From contig CM055101.1 of the NCBI GenBank assembly GCA_029204225.1, positions 46,301,906-46,365,905 of the forward strand: a stretch of 64,000 nucleotides of DNA, given 5' to 3'. A program made the translations under genes and the position numbers. Below the pieces are notes generated by a model that was given only the letters and a program-made list of their open reading frames with translations, was not told the DNA's origin and searched no databases. Every line of letters begins with the position of its first letter. Within the stretch, counting starts at the first letter, position 1. Origin of the DNA: Diphasiastrum complanatum. Its lineage: Eukaryota > Streptophyta > Lycopodiopsida > Lycopodiales > Lycopodiaceae. Positions 14,377 to 25,224 of this stretch are shown one piece after another.

Positions 14377-14973
14377 GTTGCAATGATTGATCTCTGATCT
14401 TTGACCTGTTCCAATGCACTAAGCACTCTCTTGAATCAACAAATGAACCACAAGAAGAAATCACAAAGATTTGGAACCTAAAACCTTACTTTTTCTCTCT
14501 TTTCCTCACTTTTTTCTCAATTTTAGCCACTAGTTTTATGATTTCTTGATCAAACCAAGACCAAACCTCAATATACTTGCTTTTCCCTCACTCCTAAGAT
14601 TGAAATACACTCTTGAATCATTCAGCAAACTGAAAATCAGAGGGTTACATCAATTTTGAAGTTTTTGACATGAAGAAGCAAGAAATTGAATCAAAAAACT
14701 ATATGCTAGAATGGAAAACTAATAGGATCTTGTTGGATCTTGCATCTCCCTCTTTCCAAAACAATTTTTGTCTCCTTATTCTGATAAGTATAGAGGGAAT
14801 TCGCCCTACTTCAATTGAAATGCATACAAATGATGTTTTGATCACAAAGATCCAATTTCTACACATAAATCAACAAGATTTTTAGCTAGAAACTTGATTG
14901 GAATGCTACAAAAGCAAACTCGCCCACAAATCTCTTCTAAATCTGGCAAAACCTGCACATTTGGCCGCCTAAT
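14377..14973 (-). other. Copia-3 leader, no gene
   Basis: Untranslated leader between primer site and gag start. No further feature seen. Confidence 0.7.
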
Positions 14974-14985
14974 GCTCTGATACCA
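14974..14985 (-). other. Copia-3 primer binding site
   Basis: Minus strand reads TGGTATCAGAGC directly after the 5' LTR, matching the 3' end of initiator-Met tRNA. Confidence 0.9.
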
Positions 14986-15638
14986 TGTGAAAAACTCAGA
15001 TCCAAAAGATGCTAAAGTTTCATAAAGATCTTGGCCATGGAAGTTATGCACATCTAGATTGAAAAAATGATAGAAATTGTGATGTTAAGCATACTAAACA
15101 TCAACTAAACATCAAAATCTGATCATAAGCTTCCACAAACAGAAACTTGCTGTCCCTGTCCGTACTTCAGAGCCTACAACCTGCATTTCACACGTGTGAA
15201 GCCATAGCAACAAAGAAATCACAATTCTAGTGGCTAGAATGCAAGATATGAACAAAAAAGTGAGAGAGAAGAAGATGGATCTTCAAAGAGCATAACATTC
15301 ATTCAATAGAATGAAAATGAGATGTGTACATACTCGTGGAGATGGCTATTTATAGCAGCCATAGTGCCTCTTGGCCACTTGTCTTATGATAGGCTAAAAT
15401 TGGGGTCCAATAGGATTCACCCATATACCTAGAAATTTGGTCAAATAGGAATGCACCAAATTATGAGCCAATAGAAGAGCTCCACACTCGACCTCCTCTA
15501 ATTAATGTGACCTCAAAAGTAGTGTACACATACTTTGGGCCTCTACATACATGTATGAACCTATCTCTAACTTTTATTTGGCCATAGGCCTACAAAATCT
15601 CAAGTTAGGAAAATACTACTAGTTGACAATTTTTCACA
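14986..15638 (-). repeat. Copia-3 5' LTR
   Basis: 653 bp, apparently identical to 9778-10430, followed by GAATC (15639-15643). It contains TTCACACGTGTGAA at 15187-15200. Confidence 0.96.
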
Positions 15639-17350
15639 GAATCTACAAGCTTGATCCCAAAGAGTATGCTAACTCTTGTGATGGTGCTTTTGCTTCTCAT
15701 ATTTCTTGGGAGGAACTATGGCATAGAAGGTTGGGGCATCCTAACTATAGTTCTATGGTGTCCATGGTCAAGAAAGCCAAAGCTATTGGCTTGCCTAATC
15801 TTATCTCCAAAAATTTCAAGCCATGTGAGGCTTGTGCCATATCTAAATCTCATAAGAAGCCTTTTTCAAAGTCATCTATTAAGACTACACATCCATTGGA
15901 GCTCATACACTCAGATGTGCACTTCTCATCTTCAAAGAGCAAGGTTGGTGCTACTCGCTTTGTAACTTTCATTGATGATTTCACAAGATTTACTTGGTTA
16001 TATCTTCTAGCTTCAAAGTCTATGGTGTTTGACTATTTCCTAAAGTTCAAAGCTCTAGTTGAAAAGCATTTTTCATACAAAATTAAGATTCTTAGAAGTG
16101 ATGGAGGTGGTGAGTACGCTTCCAATAAATTTCATGATTATTGTGAGCTTGAAGGCATTAAAAGGGAGTTTTCTTGTGCATATACACCATCTCAAAATGG
16201 GGTGGCTGAAAGAAAGAATAGAACCTTGTGTGAATGTGCCAAAACCATTAGAATTGAGGCATCCTTGCCAAAAGCCTTTTGGGGTGAGGCCATCAATTGT
16301 TCAAACTATCTTTGCAATCGACTCCCTCATGTTGCACTTGGAGGAAAGTCACCATATGAAGCACTTTATTTGAAGAAACCTAAGGCTGATCATCTTAGAG
16401 TATTTGGATGCATATGCTTTGTCCATATTCCCTTGGAAACAAGAAAGAAGGATGATCCTTGTGCAAGCAAAGGAGTACTGGTTGGATATTCATCCAACAA
16501 GAAAGCCTATCGAATCTACATGCTCTCTACTTCTAAAGTAGTTGAAAGTAGAGATGTAGTTTTTCATGAAGAAGAAAAGTACAATCTTGGAGGGGCCGAG
16601 ATCAAGCAACCTCAAAATCTATCACCTTTTGTTATTGAAGGCCATCAACATATGGAGGGGTCAAGATTTGAAGATGGAAGTCCTCGGATTTTCACTCCTA
16701 TAAGATCCATGAGGGAGAGATCCGAGCCTAAGAGGCTCACTTATGATGAAAAAGGAAAACAAGTGGATCTTGATTCCACTTATGCTTATTTTGTTTCTCA
16801 TGAGGAGCCCAAAGATGTCCAAGAAGACCTCAATACCAAGGAGTGGTATGAGGCCATGAAGATTGAATATGATGCCTTGATCACCAACCACACATGGGAG
16901 CTAGTGGATCCACCACCTAACATGCATATTATTGGATGCAAGTGGGTGTTCAAGATCAAGTACAATCATGATGGCTCCATCAACAAGTACAAGGCAAGAT
17001 TATGTGCTAAAGACTTTGCACAAATATATGGCCATGACTATGAAGAAACCTTTGCTCCTGTAGCAAAGATGGTGACAATAAGAATCATAATCTCTCTTAC
17101 CCTATTTGTTAAGTGGAAATTGTATCAACTTGATGTCTCCAACGCTTTTTTGAATGGCTATCTTGAGGAGGAGATATACATGGAACAACCTCAAGGATTC
17201 ATCAAGGATAAATCTAAGGTGTGTTTGCTATTTAGAAGTCTTTATGGCTTGAAGCAAGCACCTAGATCATGGTATTCAAGACTCAACAACTTTCTACTTT
17301 CATTAGGATTTGTGCTTAGTGACTATGATCCTTCTATGTACTTCACACTT
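15639..17350 (+). pseudogene. Copia-2 integrase and reverse transcriptase part
   Basis: Resumes Copia-2 after the inserted Copia-3. It shows an integrase zinc-binding HxxxH/CxxC region (HRRLGHPNY, CEACAISKSHKK), the core (HSDVHFSS, SDGGGEYASN, QNGVAERKNR) and the first half of a Copia reverse transcriptase (QLDVSNAFLNGYLEEEIYMEQP, YGLKQAPRSWYSRL). It ends within that domain near 17350; everything downstream of it in a normal Copia is absent. Confidence 0.88.
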
Positions 17351-17880
17351 ACATATCTCTATCGCATTACAATGTTTTGATGCACTTTCAATTCTTTGAA
17401 GGGCTCAAGTTATAGGAATGGTTGCTTCACAGCTTTACGCATTACCGATCATGGACAATATTATAGCTAGTGACTTACATAAGACAATAGGTGTTGAGTA
17501 ATTTTTTTTGGTGTCTCATTTTTCATTAAACATATTAGACAAACTACTTTTTGCATGGCATCTCATTCCATGTACTCTCATCGATTTGTACACCAATGTA
17601 CTCTCATCCTTATTTAAATATAGAAAGGGTTCTCTCATAGAATATTTTTGTCTTGATTTGTCATGGTAATATTACATCAAACTATTGTTCTTTATTGTTG
17701 GTCCTTGTTCCTTGCTTGCCATGATTCAACAAAAAGATAGATATGCTACCTTTTTTATGTCACTAGTTGAATGTTTATCATTAAGAAGTTGTGGTTTGGT
17801 ACATAGTAAGAAATCTCACTATAGAACACCAAAGTAAGAAATTTTTTTAATTAGAATTATTTTTTAGCTTTCAAACATAC
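17351..17880. other. No gene recognised
   Basis: AT-rich DNA with no similarity I can name and no plausible coding frame. Confidence 0.5.
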
Positions 17881-18130
17881 CATGCCGGCGTGCCAAGGGA
17901 TTCAGCTAGAAATTATTTTTTTTTGGTGAGATCCCTTGGCACGCCGTCATGCTATCTTTGAAGGTTGCAAAATAATTATAAAAAAAATTCTGGCGGAATC
18001 CCTTGGCACACTGGCATGCTATTCTACAAAATAATTTTTCCTATTTCAAGTAGCATACCAGTGTACTATCTTTGAAGGTTACAATTTTTTTTTTCTACCC
18101 GATTTACTTAGCACATTGACCTACTATGTT
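17881..18130. repeat. Palindromic tandem repeat cluster
   Basis: CATGCCGGCGTGCCAAGGGA (17881) and TCCCTTGGCACGCCGTCATG (17932) are inverted copies with one mismatch and can form a hairpin of about 20 bp. Decayed versions of the second arm follow near 17996 (TCCCTTGGCACACTGGCATG) and 18050-18070, each followed by a CTATCTTTGAAGG- or CTATTCT-like stretch. It looks like a degenerate tandem repeat whose unit contains an inverted repeat. Confidence 0.6.
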
Positions 18131-18884
18131 TGGAGGCTACAAAAAATATTCTGAAATAATGTTTTCACTCAAAATTTGGTTGTCAAATGTGTCAAAATAC
18201 CTTTTCTATTTTATATTTGGAAATTTTCAACCTATCAAACCTATAATGTATCCACAAAAATACGATGTAATACCTTAAAATTAAATATTGTTAATAACAG
18301 TGATGGCTTGATACATGAGTTGGCACATAGATTACACAATTTGGTACTCCCATTATCACATAAACTATATAATTTGTTTTACATGAGAAAGTTAGGAAAG
18401 TGGACACAAAACCATAGAAGGAATATGTGTTAGAATTTTCATGACACATATCAAGAGACATTGAGAGAATTATTAGTATTACAGAGTGGAGACAAACAAT
18501 GTCACTTCCAAAATTGTCTCACATTGAAATCCATGGAAATTTTTGCATCTAGTCACCCTTGCATGGTGGATGAACAATGAAGAAGGTATTGTTGAGAGGG
18601 ATCAACAAAAACAACATCTCTAAGAGTGTGAATCCCCTCACATAAAAGAACTAGGTTTACACGCCTTGAGACGACAATGAGAATGGCCTTGGCAAAATGT
18701 GTGCTTGCTCTCGAACAACATGAAAACCATTATCATGAGCAATAGTAGCAAGCACATCACAAACGGCATCATGTATTACTTTATGAAGTGCTCGTGATCA
18801 AGGGTACTACATAGGATGAGTACCCAAAGAATCCAGCCCATGACCACATGCGCTAGCTATGGCCACTCATGCTCTAGTGCCCTA
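18131..18884. other. No gene recognised
   Basis: No coding, RNA or repeat assignment could be supported here. Confidence 0.45.
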
Positions 18885-19170
18885 CCCATTAAGGCACAAG
18901 GAAACTAACAAGTTGGATCTCTCTTCATGGGGGTGTACCATCGAGCAACTCCGATCTTCTATGAAAGGTTCGAGTGGTGAGCATACCTGTTGGGATTCGA
19001 AAGATGGTAAACTATGCTTGAGCAGGGTAAAGCCAAAGGAAACTCTACTGGAGGCTTGAAGTGATACTGATGTGCAAATCGTTCGTCAAACTAGGATATG
19101 AGAGCAAAAGACTAATCCAACCATCTAGTAGTTGGTTCCCCTTGAAGTTTCTCTTGAAATAGCCAGAGTC
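18885..19170 (+). pseudogene. 25S rRNA fragment, decayed
   Basis: The sequence follows the conserved plant 25S rRNA segment around CCCGTAAGGCGCAAGGAAGC, GGGTTCGAGTGAGAGCATGC, CCCGAAAGATGGTGAACTAT and CGTGCAAATCGTTCGTCTGA, ending in the ATCTAGTAGCTGGTTCCC region. It is about 285 nt out of about 3.4 kb and not part of an rDNA unit: no 18S, ITS or 5.8S adjoins. Most differences from rRNA are C-to-T or G-to-A, as expected for a methylated silent copy. The comparison was made from memory of the rice gene, not by alignment. Confidence 0.85.
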
Positions 19171-19381
19171 GTTACATGTCTTCACTCAATGGCTAGCGCC
19201 CGCATTGCTTGCGTGCTCATTGTTATGTCCATGTCCTGTCTAAGGGAATCGAAATAATTTCTGACGTGGATAGCCAGTCACTCCAATTGTATGTGGTTAT
19301 TAGTTATGCTACGTCATTCCGGACGTGGCGTGGTCATCACAAGTAATTAATAATCATATGAGGGCCCAAACTTATAATTGG

Positions 19382-19716
19382 ACATAGGAGCACTTGCATG
19401 GTGTTTGACTGCTATAATGCAAGAATAGGGGGTCAATAGCTTAATATAGGCTACATGGGAATTCTAAGGGGAATATTTTCTCCTCTTGCAAAGAATACAT
19501 ACCATGGAAACTCGCCCATATTCTCCCTATTGGAATTTCAGGTTCTTGAGCCAGGTTTCCTCTCCTCTCTTGTATTCATTCACTGTGGCTTGGGGGTGAA
19601 GGGTTAACGTATTGACTAGCTTCTTCATGTTGGTTGGGTGGTTTATGCTCCACTGGTGTCCTTTTGGTTTGCATGTGACAGGATTCTTGAAGATCTTCAC
19701 TTGGCGATCGTTATAG
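19382..19716 (+). repeat. LTR-like direct repeat, copy 1
   Basis: About 335 bp from ACATAGGAGCACTTGCA to CTTGGCGATCGTTATAG, closely matched by 22577-22911. Copy 1 is followed at once by TGGTATCAGAGC (19717-19728), an initiator-Met primer site, so it is probably the end of a 5' LTR. The outer LTR end could not be fixed. Confidence 0.65.
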
Positions 19717-19728
19717 TGGTATCAGAGC
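19717..19728 (+). other. Primer binding site of a decayed LTR element
   Basis: TGGTATCAGAGC, matching the initiator-Met tRNA 3' end, directly after direct repeat copy 1. Confidence 0.75.
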
Positions 19729-20089
19729 TTGGATCACATCAATCAGGAGGTGGGGCTTGAGGATCTTGGTTTTTTGCAGCTTTTTGGGTGTACCTCTTTG
19801 CTTTTTCTTTCAGGTGATGAAATTCACATCCAAGTAGGTGGCTTCTCAGATCCTTGGTGTACTTTCAGCCTAATGATCATAATTGTAGATTTGCTCCATG
19901 AATCTTGAAGGAAATTATAGGATTTTTGATGATTTTAGTGAAAATTTTCACCTAGAATTCATGTTTTTTGCTTGGAATTGATCATAGGTACTGATGTAGT
20001 ACATTTTTCAGATTGTACTATAGGTTATAGTTCATTTTTGATGTGGAGACTAAATCTATTAAGATCTAGATAATCGTTGACTTCCTACA

Positions 20090-20345
20090 TGACATGTAAG
20101 ATATGTTGCAATTAACACGTGATACTTTCTGTAGTGCTCAAGACAGAGCTAAGCACTATGCTGATCTTAAGAGATCTCCTAGAGATTTGAAAGTTGATGA
20201 TTGGGTATATCTTAGAATCTCAAAAAAGCATTATAAGTTGTCTACCAGATGTTGTCGACTGTTTAGGATCATAAAGAAAATTGGATCTTTAGCTTACAAA
20301 CTTATAGTCATTAATGATAGGATTTATTGATTGCATGTTGGTTAA
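20090..20345 (+). pseudogene. Gypsy integrase C-terminal scrap
   Basis: Translation shows SAQDRAKHYADLKRSPRDLKV, DDWVYLRISKKHYKLS, RIIKKIGSLAYKL. This is the region after the integrase core of Ty3/Gypsy chromovirus-like polyproteins (RAKHYAD..R...F..GDWVYL.L). It is only about 80 residues with no other pol domain nearby; a broken fragment. Confidence 0.8.
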
Positions 20346-20399
20346 ATAGTCAATATGATAGTTAAATAGTGATTTTTGGACCAAAAATTGGGGTCATGG

Positions 20400-21550
20400 G
20401 CTATAGAATCCATATTTTAGTGCTTGCATGTAATGGATTTACATGGTTTAGGATCAGATTGCACTTATTTGTGGATCCACAAATTTCGGTCAAAAAACAT
20501 GGTTTTTTGATGATTTTTGGACTAATTTTGTGGTAGATCTCAAAATTCATAGCCAATATTTTGCATGAATGTTTTTCAAGGTGTAATAAAGTTTTTCTAA
20601 GGCTTTCATGAATTTTGCTTAGGATTGGACACCATTAGGGAGCTTAAAACATGAAAGAATAGTGTTTTTTTGGGGATTTTTGGGCATGAATACCTATCTA
20701 ATGGGGGTCTGAACCTATTGGTTCTCATTACAAGCTTAAAGATATAATGGATTTCCTCTGTTTTCAGCCATCATGTATTCAATTTGGATAGGTGAGCGTT
20801 AGACACCATCAGGTTGAAGTTTTGCTTGTTGAAGGAGGCCAAAAATCCATTTTTTGCTTGATCTAAGCTTATGACTGCTTGTTGGACCAGTTAGAAGCTT
20901 CCATGCCTCTCTAATAAACCTTAATAGAGTGCTTGTAACCTCTGATTGGATGCTTATTGGGTTAGAGATGAAGTTTTGATAATACTACTTTGGAAAAGTG
21001 CGCCCTCCTACCTGATTTTCTGTCATTTACTGCTCGCACGTGTGAAGCCTAGGTGGTAGGGTGATGTGGCAAGTGCCTTGTAGACCCACTCTCCCTCCAT
21101 ATTGTGCTTTACAACGATCAGTTGGTGTCCTGAAGTTTGGCAATTTTTGAACTAAAATTTGCAAAATTTTGGAGATGTTCTAATGCATGCATGCTTGTAA
21201 CTCAGTGTAGTGCTTCTCTGTTGATGGAAATGTATGGATTGACCTGTATGCATGCTTGGATGCATGTTGCATGTGTAATCAGTAGGTTGATCAGTAGATT
21301 TCTTGCAAAAAGCTATTTTTGAAAATTTTAGGTCAAAAAGCAGATTTCCTAGTGGCTAGGCTATATGAAAAAAATTTCATTTTTTTGAATAAGTCAGTGC
21401 ATGTCAAGTTTGATGCATGCAAGATGTTTTGAAATAATTTCGATATGTGACAGTGCCTGTGAAATTGATAAATCGATCTTCTTAATTGATTTTCACAGTT
21501 GGTCCATTTTGAACAGATTTTCAAAAATCTCAGTTTTTCGTAGATTTATA
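20400..21550 (+). repeat. Old dispersed repeat, plus copy
   Basis: Parts of this stretch (for example 20600-20800 and 21000-21180) match 35280-36300 in inverted orientation, including the GTGTCCAATCCTA-type and CCTAGGTGGTAGGGTGATGTGGCAAGTG-type blocks. It is non-coding. It may be LTR sequence of an old Gypsy family, since it follows the integrase scrap. Confidence 0.6.
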
Positions 21551-22576
21551 TTAACGAAATTTACTTAAATAAGTGAAAGACCTTGCTAAGTAATATCAGC
21601 CAGTTATGAAAGTCCTGAATATTTCACTTATTGGTTGATGACGATATCAACTAATTAAGCTAATTTTGCATTTCAAGAAATAAATGTAGCAGATAATAAT
21701 GCAACTATTGCTCTTGATGGTCAGGTGCCCATGCCTACTTATCTACAAATTTGCCACTCGTTAAGCCAAGCGCTTAATAAAATAAACAACATGAACACTG
21801 TTAGAAATCAACAGATGAAAGTACTATTAAATCAAGTGATAACTTTATCCGTACCTGATCAAGACGTCCATGTCATCTATTTGGCGGCTCACCAGTACAT
21901 TTGTCACAAGCCGGACAGATTCTCCAACTAAATTAGATGTTGTCCAAGTGTGACTGCCAACAGCACGTAGTGTCTTAATTATGTCTGTAAATCACATATT
22001 AATCATTCTTTTAATCGGTTAGCCATGTGCATATATACAGACACTTATCAGTTGTTGTGGTTAAGCTCCATGAACACTGAATCAAAGCTCAATAGTTTTG
22101 ATCTTCTTCTCTATCACTATAGAGTATTGTTTTAGGAAGATCGCGACTCTATTCAGCATTCAGACTGTATTCTCTTCACGATTGAATGATTTCTATTCCA
22201 ACAATCTGAGTTGTGAATGTCGTTTTGAATGCTTGTTTTCATTCATTTTCAGAGTGCTTCATACTAGCAGATTAATTGTTTTGTAGATTAAATCATTTTA
22301 TATGAGTATAGCATTGTTCGTTTCTTACTCTCATAACTGCATTTGATACAACGCTTCTGTAAAGCTAAACTCTATAATCAAGGTAATTTGTGCATGGCTA
22401 GGAAAGCGACTTAGTCAATCCAGCAACTTAGAAGTTGTGATCAATCAAGTAGGACAGACTTCGAAGTCGATCTGATTACTAAATCGACAAACTTAGTTTC
22501 ATGCACCGAGGATTCCCTGTTGCTGCATTTTTGTTGCAACAAACATTGAAGGTTGATCCACCTGTCAAATCCCAAC
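21551..22576. other. No gene recognised
   Basis: AT-rich DNA. The right end (CAAATCCCAACA at 22565-22576) could be an LTR terminus that truncates direct repeat copy 2, but no partner was found. Confidence 0.4.
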
Positions 22577-22911
22577 ACATAGGAGCACTTGCAGGGTGTT
22601 TGACTGCTATAATGCAAGAATAGGAGGTCAATAGCTTAATATAGACTACATGGGGATCCTAAGGAGAGTATTCTCTCCTCTTGGAGAGAATACATACCAT
22701 GGAAACTCATCCATCTTCCTATTGGAATTTCAGATTCTTGAGCTAGGTTTTCTCTCCTCTCTTGTATTCATTCATTGTGGCTTGGGGGTGGGTGAAGGGT
22801 TAGGGTATTGACTAGCCTCTTCATATTGGTTTGGTGGTTTATGCTCCACAAGTGTCCTTTTGGTTTGCATGTGCCAAGATTCTTGAAGATCTTCACTTGG
22901 CAATCGTTATA
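22577..22911 (+). repeat. LTR-like direct repeat, copy 2
   Basis: Direct copy of 19382-19716 with scattered substitutions (roughly 85-90% alike by eye). It is not followed by a primer site, as expected for a 3' copy. Confidence 0.65.
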
Positions 22912-23165
22912 TACTCGTGCTTTGTAGTTTTGGCAGGGCGTGTTGGCTATTGGATCCAAACATCATGGGAAAAGCTTCAACCCACCTCGCCGTGTCAAAA
23001 TGTCCATGGATGAACTCATCGGGTTGGTTGTTGGATCAGCGTCCCAAGATAGGCTTCGACCCACCTCACCCTCGTCTTCTATCGCATGTTTGAGCACATT
23101 GTGTAGCTTGTTGGTTCGCACTCCAAAGGAGGAGCCCTTTGACCCACCCTGCATATGTTGTGATA

Positions 23166-24563
23166 TCATTTTGGCACTTTAGATAAATATAAACTCTTGT
23201 CCCATATTGTGGCATCGAACTTTTTTGGTGATTTGACAGCTTTGTCGACCCGAAGTGCGGCTAGGCTATTTTTCGTGTGAGGTTGCTGGCTGACATCTTC
23301 AACACTGACAGTAGATTCATGGATATGTCCGAATCCTCTTCCAGGGGATTGGAGTTCAAAGGGCGTAGGGCTCTGGGGCATTTCAAAAATTTCAGTGGCC
23401 CCAAGGGGGTCGGAATCATCGAACATATCCATGAAGAACTGTGTGTTTAGTGAGGTGGCCTCGGTGTGCGGGGGTGAGGCGGCCTGAGCAGTTGTGATGA
23501 GAATGGTAGGCCCAATGGTCCCAGACTATCCTTGTATGGGAGCAGAGGCGAGGCATCAGAGGCTAGGGGGATGGGAAGTTCAGTGCGAACAGCAGCAGGG
23601 GGCGGAAGCGCAGTTGACGAGGTATGCCTAGTGCAACGTTGTGACGCGAAAGGTGAGTCAAAACTGACGATCTCGCTGCGTGGACGACGACGACTATGAG
23701 AACTTGAGGCCTGATGAGACGACTCGGCCGGTGCTTCTTCGTAGATCGAAAGCACAGAATCCAGGTGAAAGCCATGGATTTTATTTTCTAAGTGAGAAGC
23801 GGCTAAAAGGGACAATAAAGAGCCGACAACGAACTGTTGTTTAGTATTGGCCTTAATAGCTCATTTGAGCTCACCAGAAATAGTCTTGAACCAATTATAT
23901 GGTCCAAGAGGGGCTTTGGCCAACTTGGTGTGGGACTCCACTATCCTGTGAAGGATTTGTGATGTGATGCGGTCTTTCCTAAGGTTGCCAACCATCAGGA
24001 AATTGTTTAGTAGCTGGGCAGCTGCATGGATTGAGGGCTCAATGATGGCTTCCAAAGCCATCATTGGACTAGTGCAGATTGTTTGTGATGTCAATGTATG
24101 GCTTGATGGCCTGTTTGGTGTGCTTGTGATTGGGTGAGGCCTGCGTACCATATAATATACCTATGGTTGCAAGGGTGGCCTCAGTGACATGCACCTTGTG
24201 TGTGGCTCCTTGGAAAGTGATGTAAAATTTGGATTTCTCTTCCTTCCACGTACTGAAAGCAAGAGTGATGAAATCCATATTGATGCGACCCGAAAAGGCT
24301 CTCTCATGAATACCCATTACAGTGAGCAGAGGCTCCGCAAGGGTCATCCACTGAGTGACCATGCTTGTGCTAGGAAGAATCATGATGTCCGTTGCAGATG
24401 GGACATCACGATGGATAGTATAGCACGGAGACTGGGAAGTATCGGTAGAAGACATGATGATCAGAAAGGAAATATAAATGCGGAAAAGTGTCTCAGAAAG
24501 CAAATCAGAAATTTTGGAAGGCTTTGGTTGCAAGAAAAATTTGCAAGAGCTTCGCCAACACAA
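23166..24563 (-). other. Unidentified open-frame region, likely element-borne
   Basis: Several minus-strand frames carry protein-like, non-repetitive text. The best (24069-24563, 164 aa; inner Met of MSSTDTSQSPCYTIHRDVPS) contains TQWMTLAEPLLTVMGIHERAF and NMDFITLAFSTWKEEKSKFY. Another (23861-24151) has AIIEPSIHAAAQLLNNFLMV and RIVESHTKLAKAPLGPYNW. A Ser/Pro-rich stretch lies at 23447-23815. I recognise no family. It lies downstream of, and on the same strand as, the Gypsy pol fragment at 25225-26866, where some plant Gypsy lineages carry an extra ORF; that link is inference. Broken. Confidence 0.4.
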
Positions 24564-24599
24564 GTGAGGAATGAATCGAATTCAGCCAACTTATCTGAA

Positions 24600-25020
24600 C
24601 AATTCTGAACAAAAATTTGCAGGCATGTACAGTACTGTAAAAATAGGCTATAAAAATCTCGACAAAGGTTTCTGGGGATCTGAACCTATCAAGCGAATGT
24701 TTTCCAGGTCTGGCGAAGGATGAACCTTCGCCCAGGAGGGTCCTTCGCCTAGGTACTGTCATAAATGTATTTTTTCCAAATCTTAACCTATGGACAGCCT
24801 AACTTTAGCATTTTAAGATCATCTAGCAGGTCGGCAAAGGTTCATAAGGCGGTTAAGATGCACAGCAAAGGTTCCCAAAATAGCATATCTGTGATACTTC
24901 GCCTAACTCAGAAACTGGATTTTCTCTTGACAAGAACCTTCGCCCACCTCAAATTAGATAAATCTAGAGTGGATGTACAGTTTGAGAGTTCGGCAAAGGT
25001 TTCTGGTGTGGAATAGGCCA
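24600..25020. repeat. Cluster of CCTTCGCC / GGCGAAGG motifs
   Basis: GGCGAAGG (24712-24719) and CCTTCGCC (24725-24732) form an 8-bp inverted repeat with a 5-nt loop. Another CCTTCGCC is at 24742, and variants (GGCAAAGG, CCTTCGCCCA) recur up to about 25000. Function unknown. Confidence 0.45.
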
Positions 25021-25224
25021 AATATGACCAAAACAGTGGTTTTTTAAGACATTTTCCATCAAAAATTACTGTGCTTCCTTTTTCCTATGCTGATGACTTT
25101 CTGACTTTTGCTCATCAATCTTTTCTCATTTTTTTTTTTAACTATCTTTTCAAAAAAACTCAGCAAATTAAGTACTGAAAAAAAAAATTTAAAAACAATA
25201 AAAACTTTTAAAAAAATATTGAGA

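Larger units (their letters stand above)
9778..15638 (-). mobile_element. Copia-3 LTR retrotransposon, looks whole
   Basis: 5861-bp Ty1/Copia element on the minus strand inside Copia-2. Its two 653-bp LTRs appear identical by eye and are flanked by a 5-bp GAATC duplication. The primer site and polypurine tract are in place and a single long gag-pol frame spans the interior. It looks whole with no obvious break and is the youngest insertion in the window by LTR identity. Confidence 0.97.
7690..17350 (+). mobile_element. Copia-2, old truncated copy split by Copia-3
   Basis: Plus-strand Ty1/Copia copy of the same family as Copia-4. The inner end of a 5' LTR (CTTAGGAGATCAAAAGTACATG near 7728-7748) and a decayed initiator-Met primer site (ATCAGAGCC near 7752) match the same parts of Copia-4. 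A leader follows, then gag from about 8503. The copy is interrupted at 9777/15639 by Copia-3 and ends inside the reverse transcriptase near 17350, with no 3' LTR. Broken; older than Copia-3. Confidence 0.85.

Noticed and set aside
18988-22576. TGTTGGGATT ... AAATCCCAACA as the outer ends of one LTR element
   Set aside because: The left copy is ordinary 25S rRNA sequence within the rRNA fossil, and the flanking five bases do not match.
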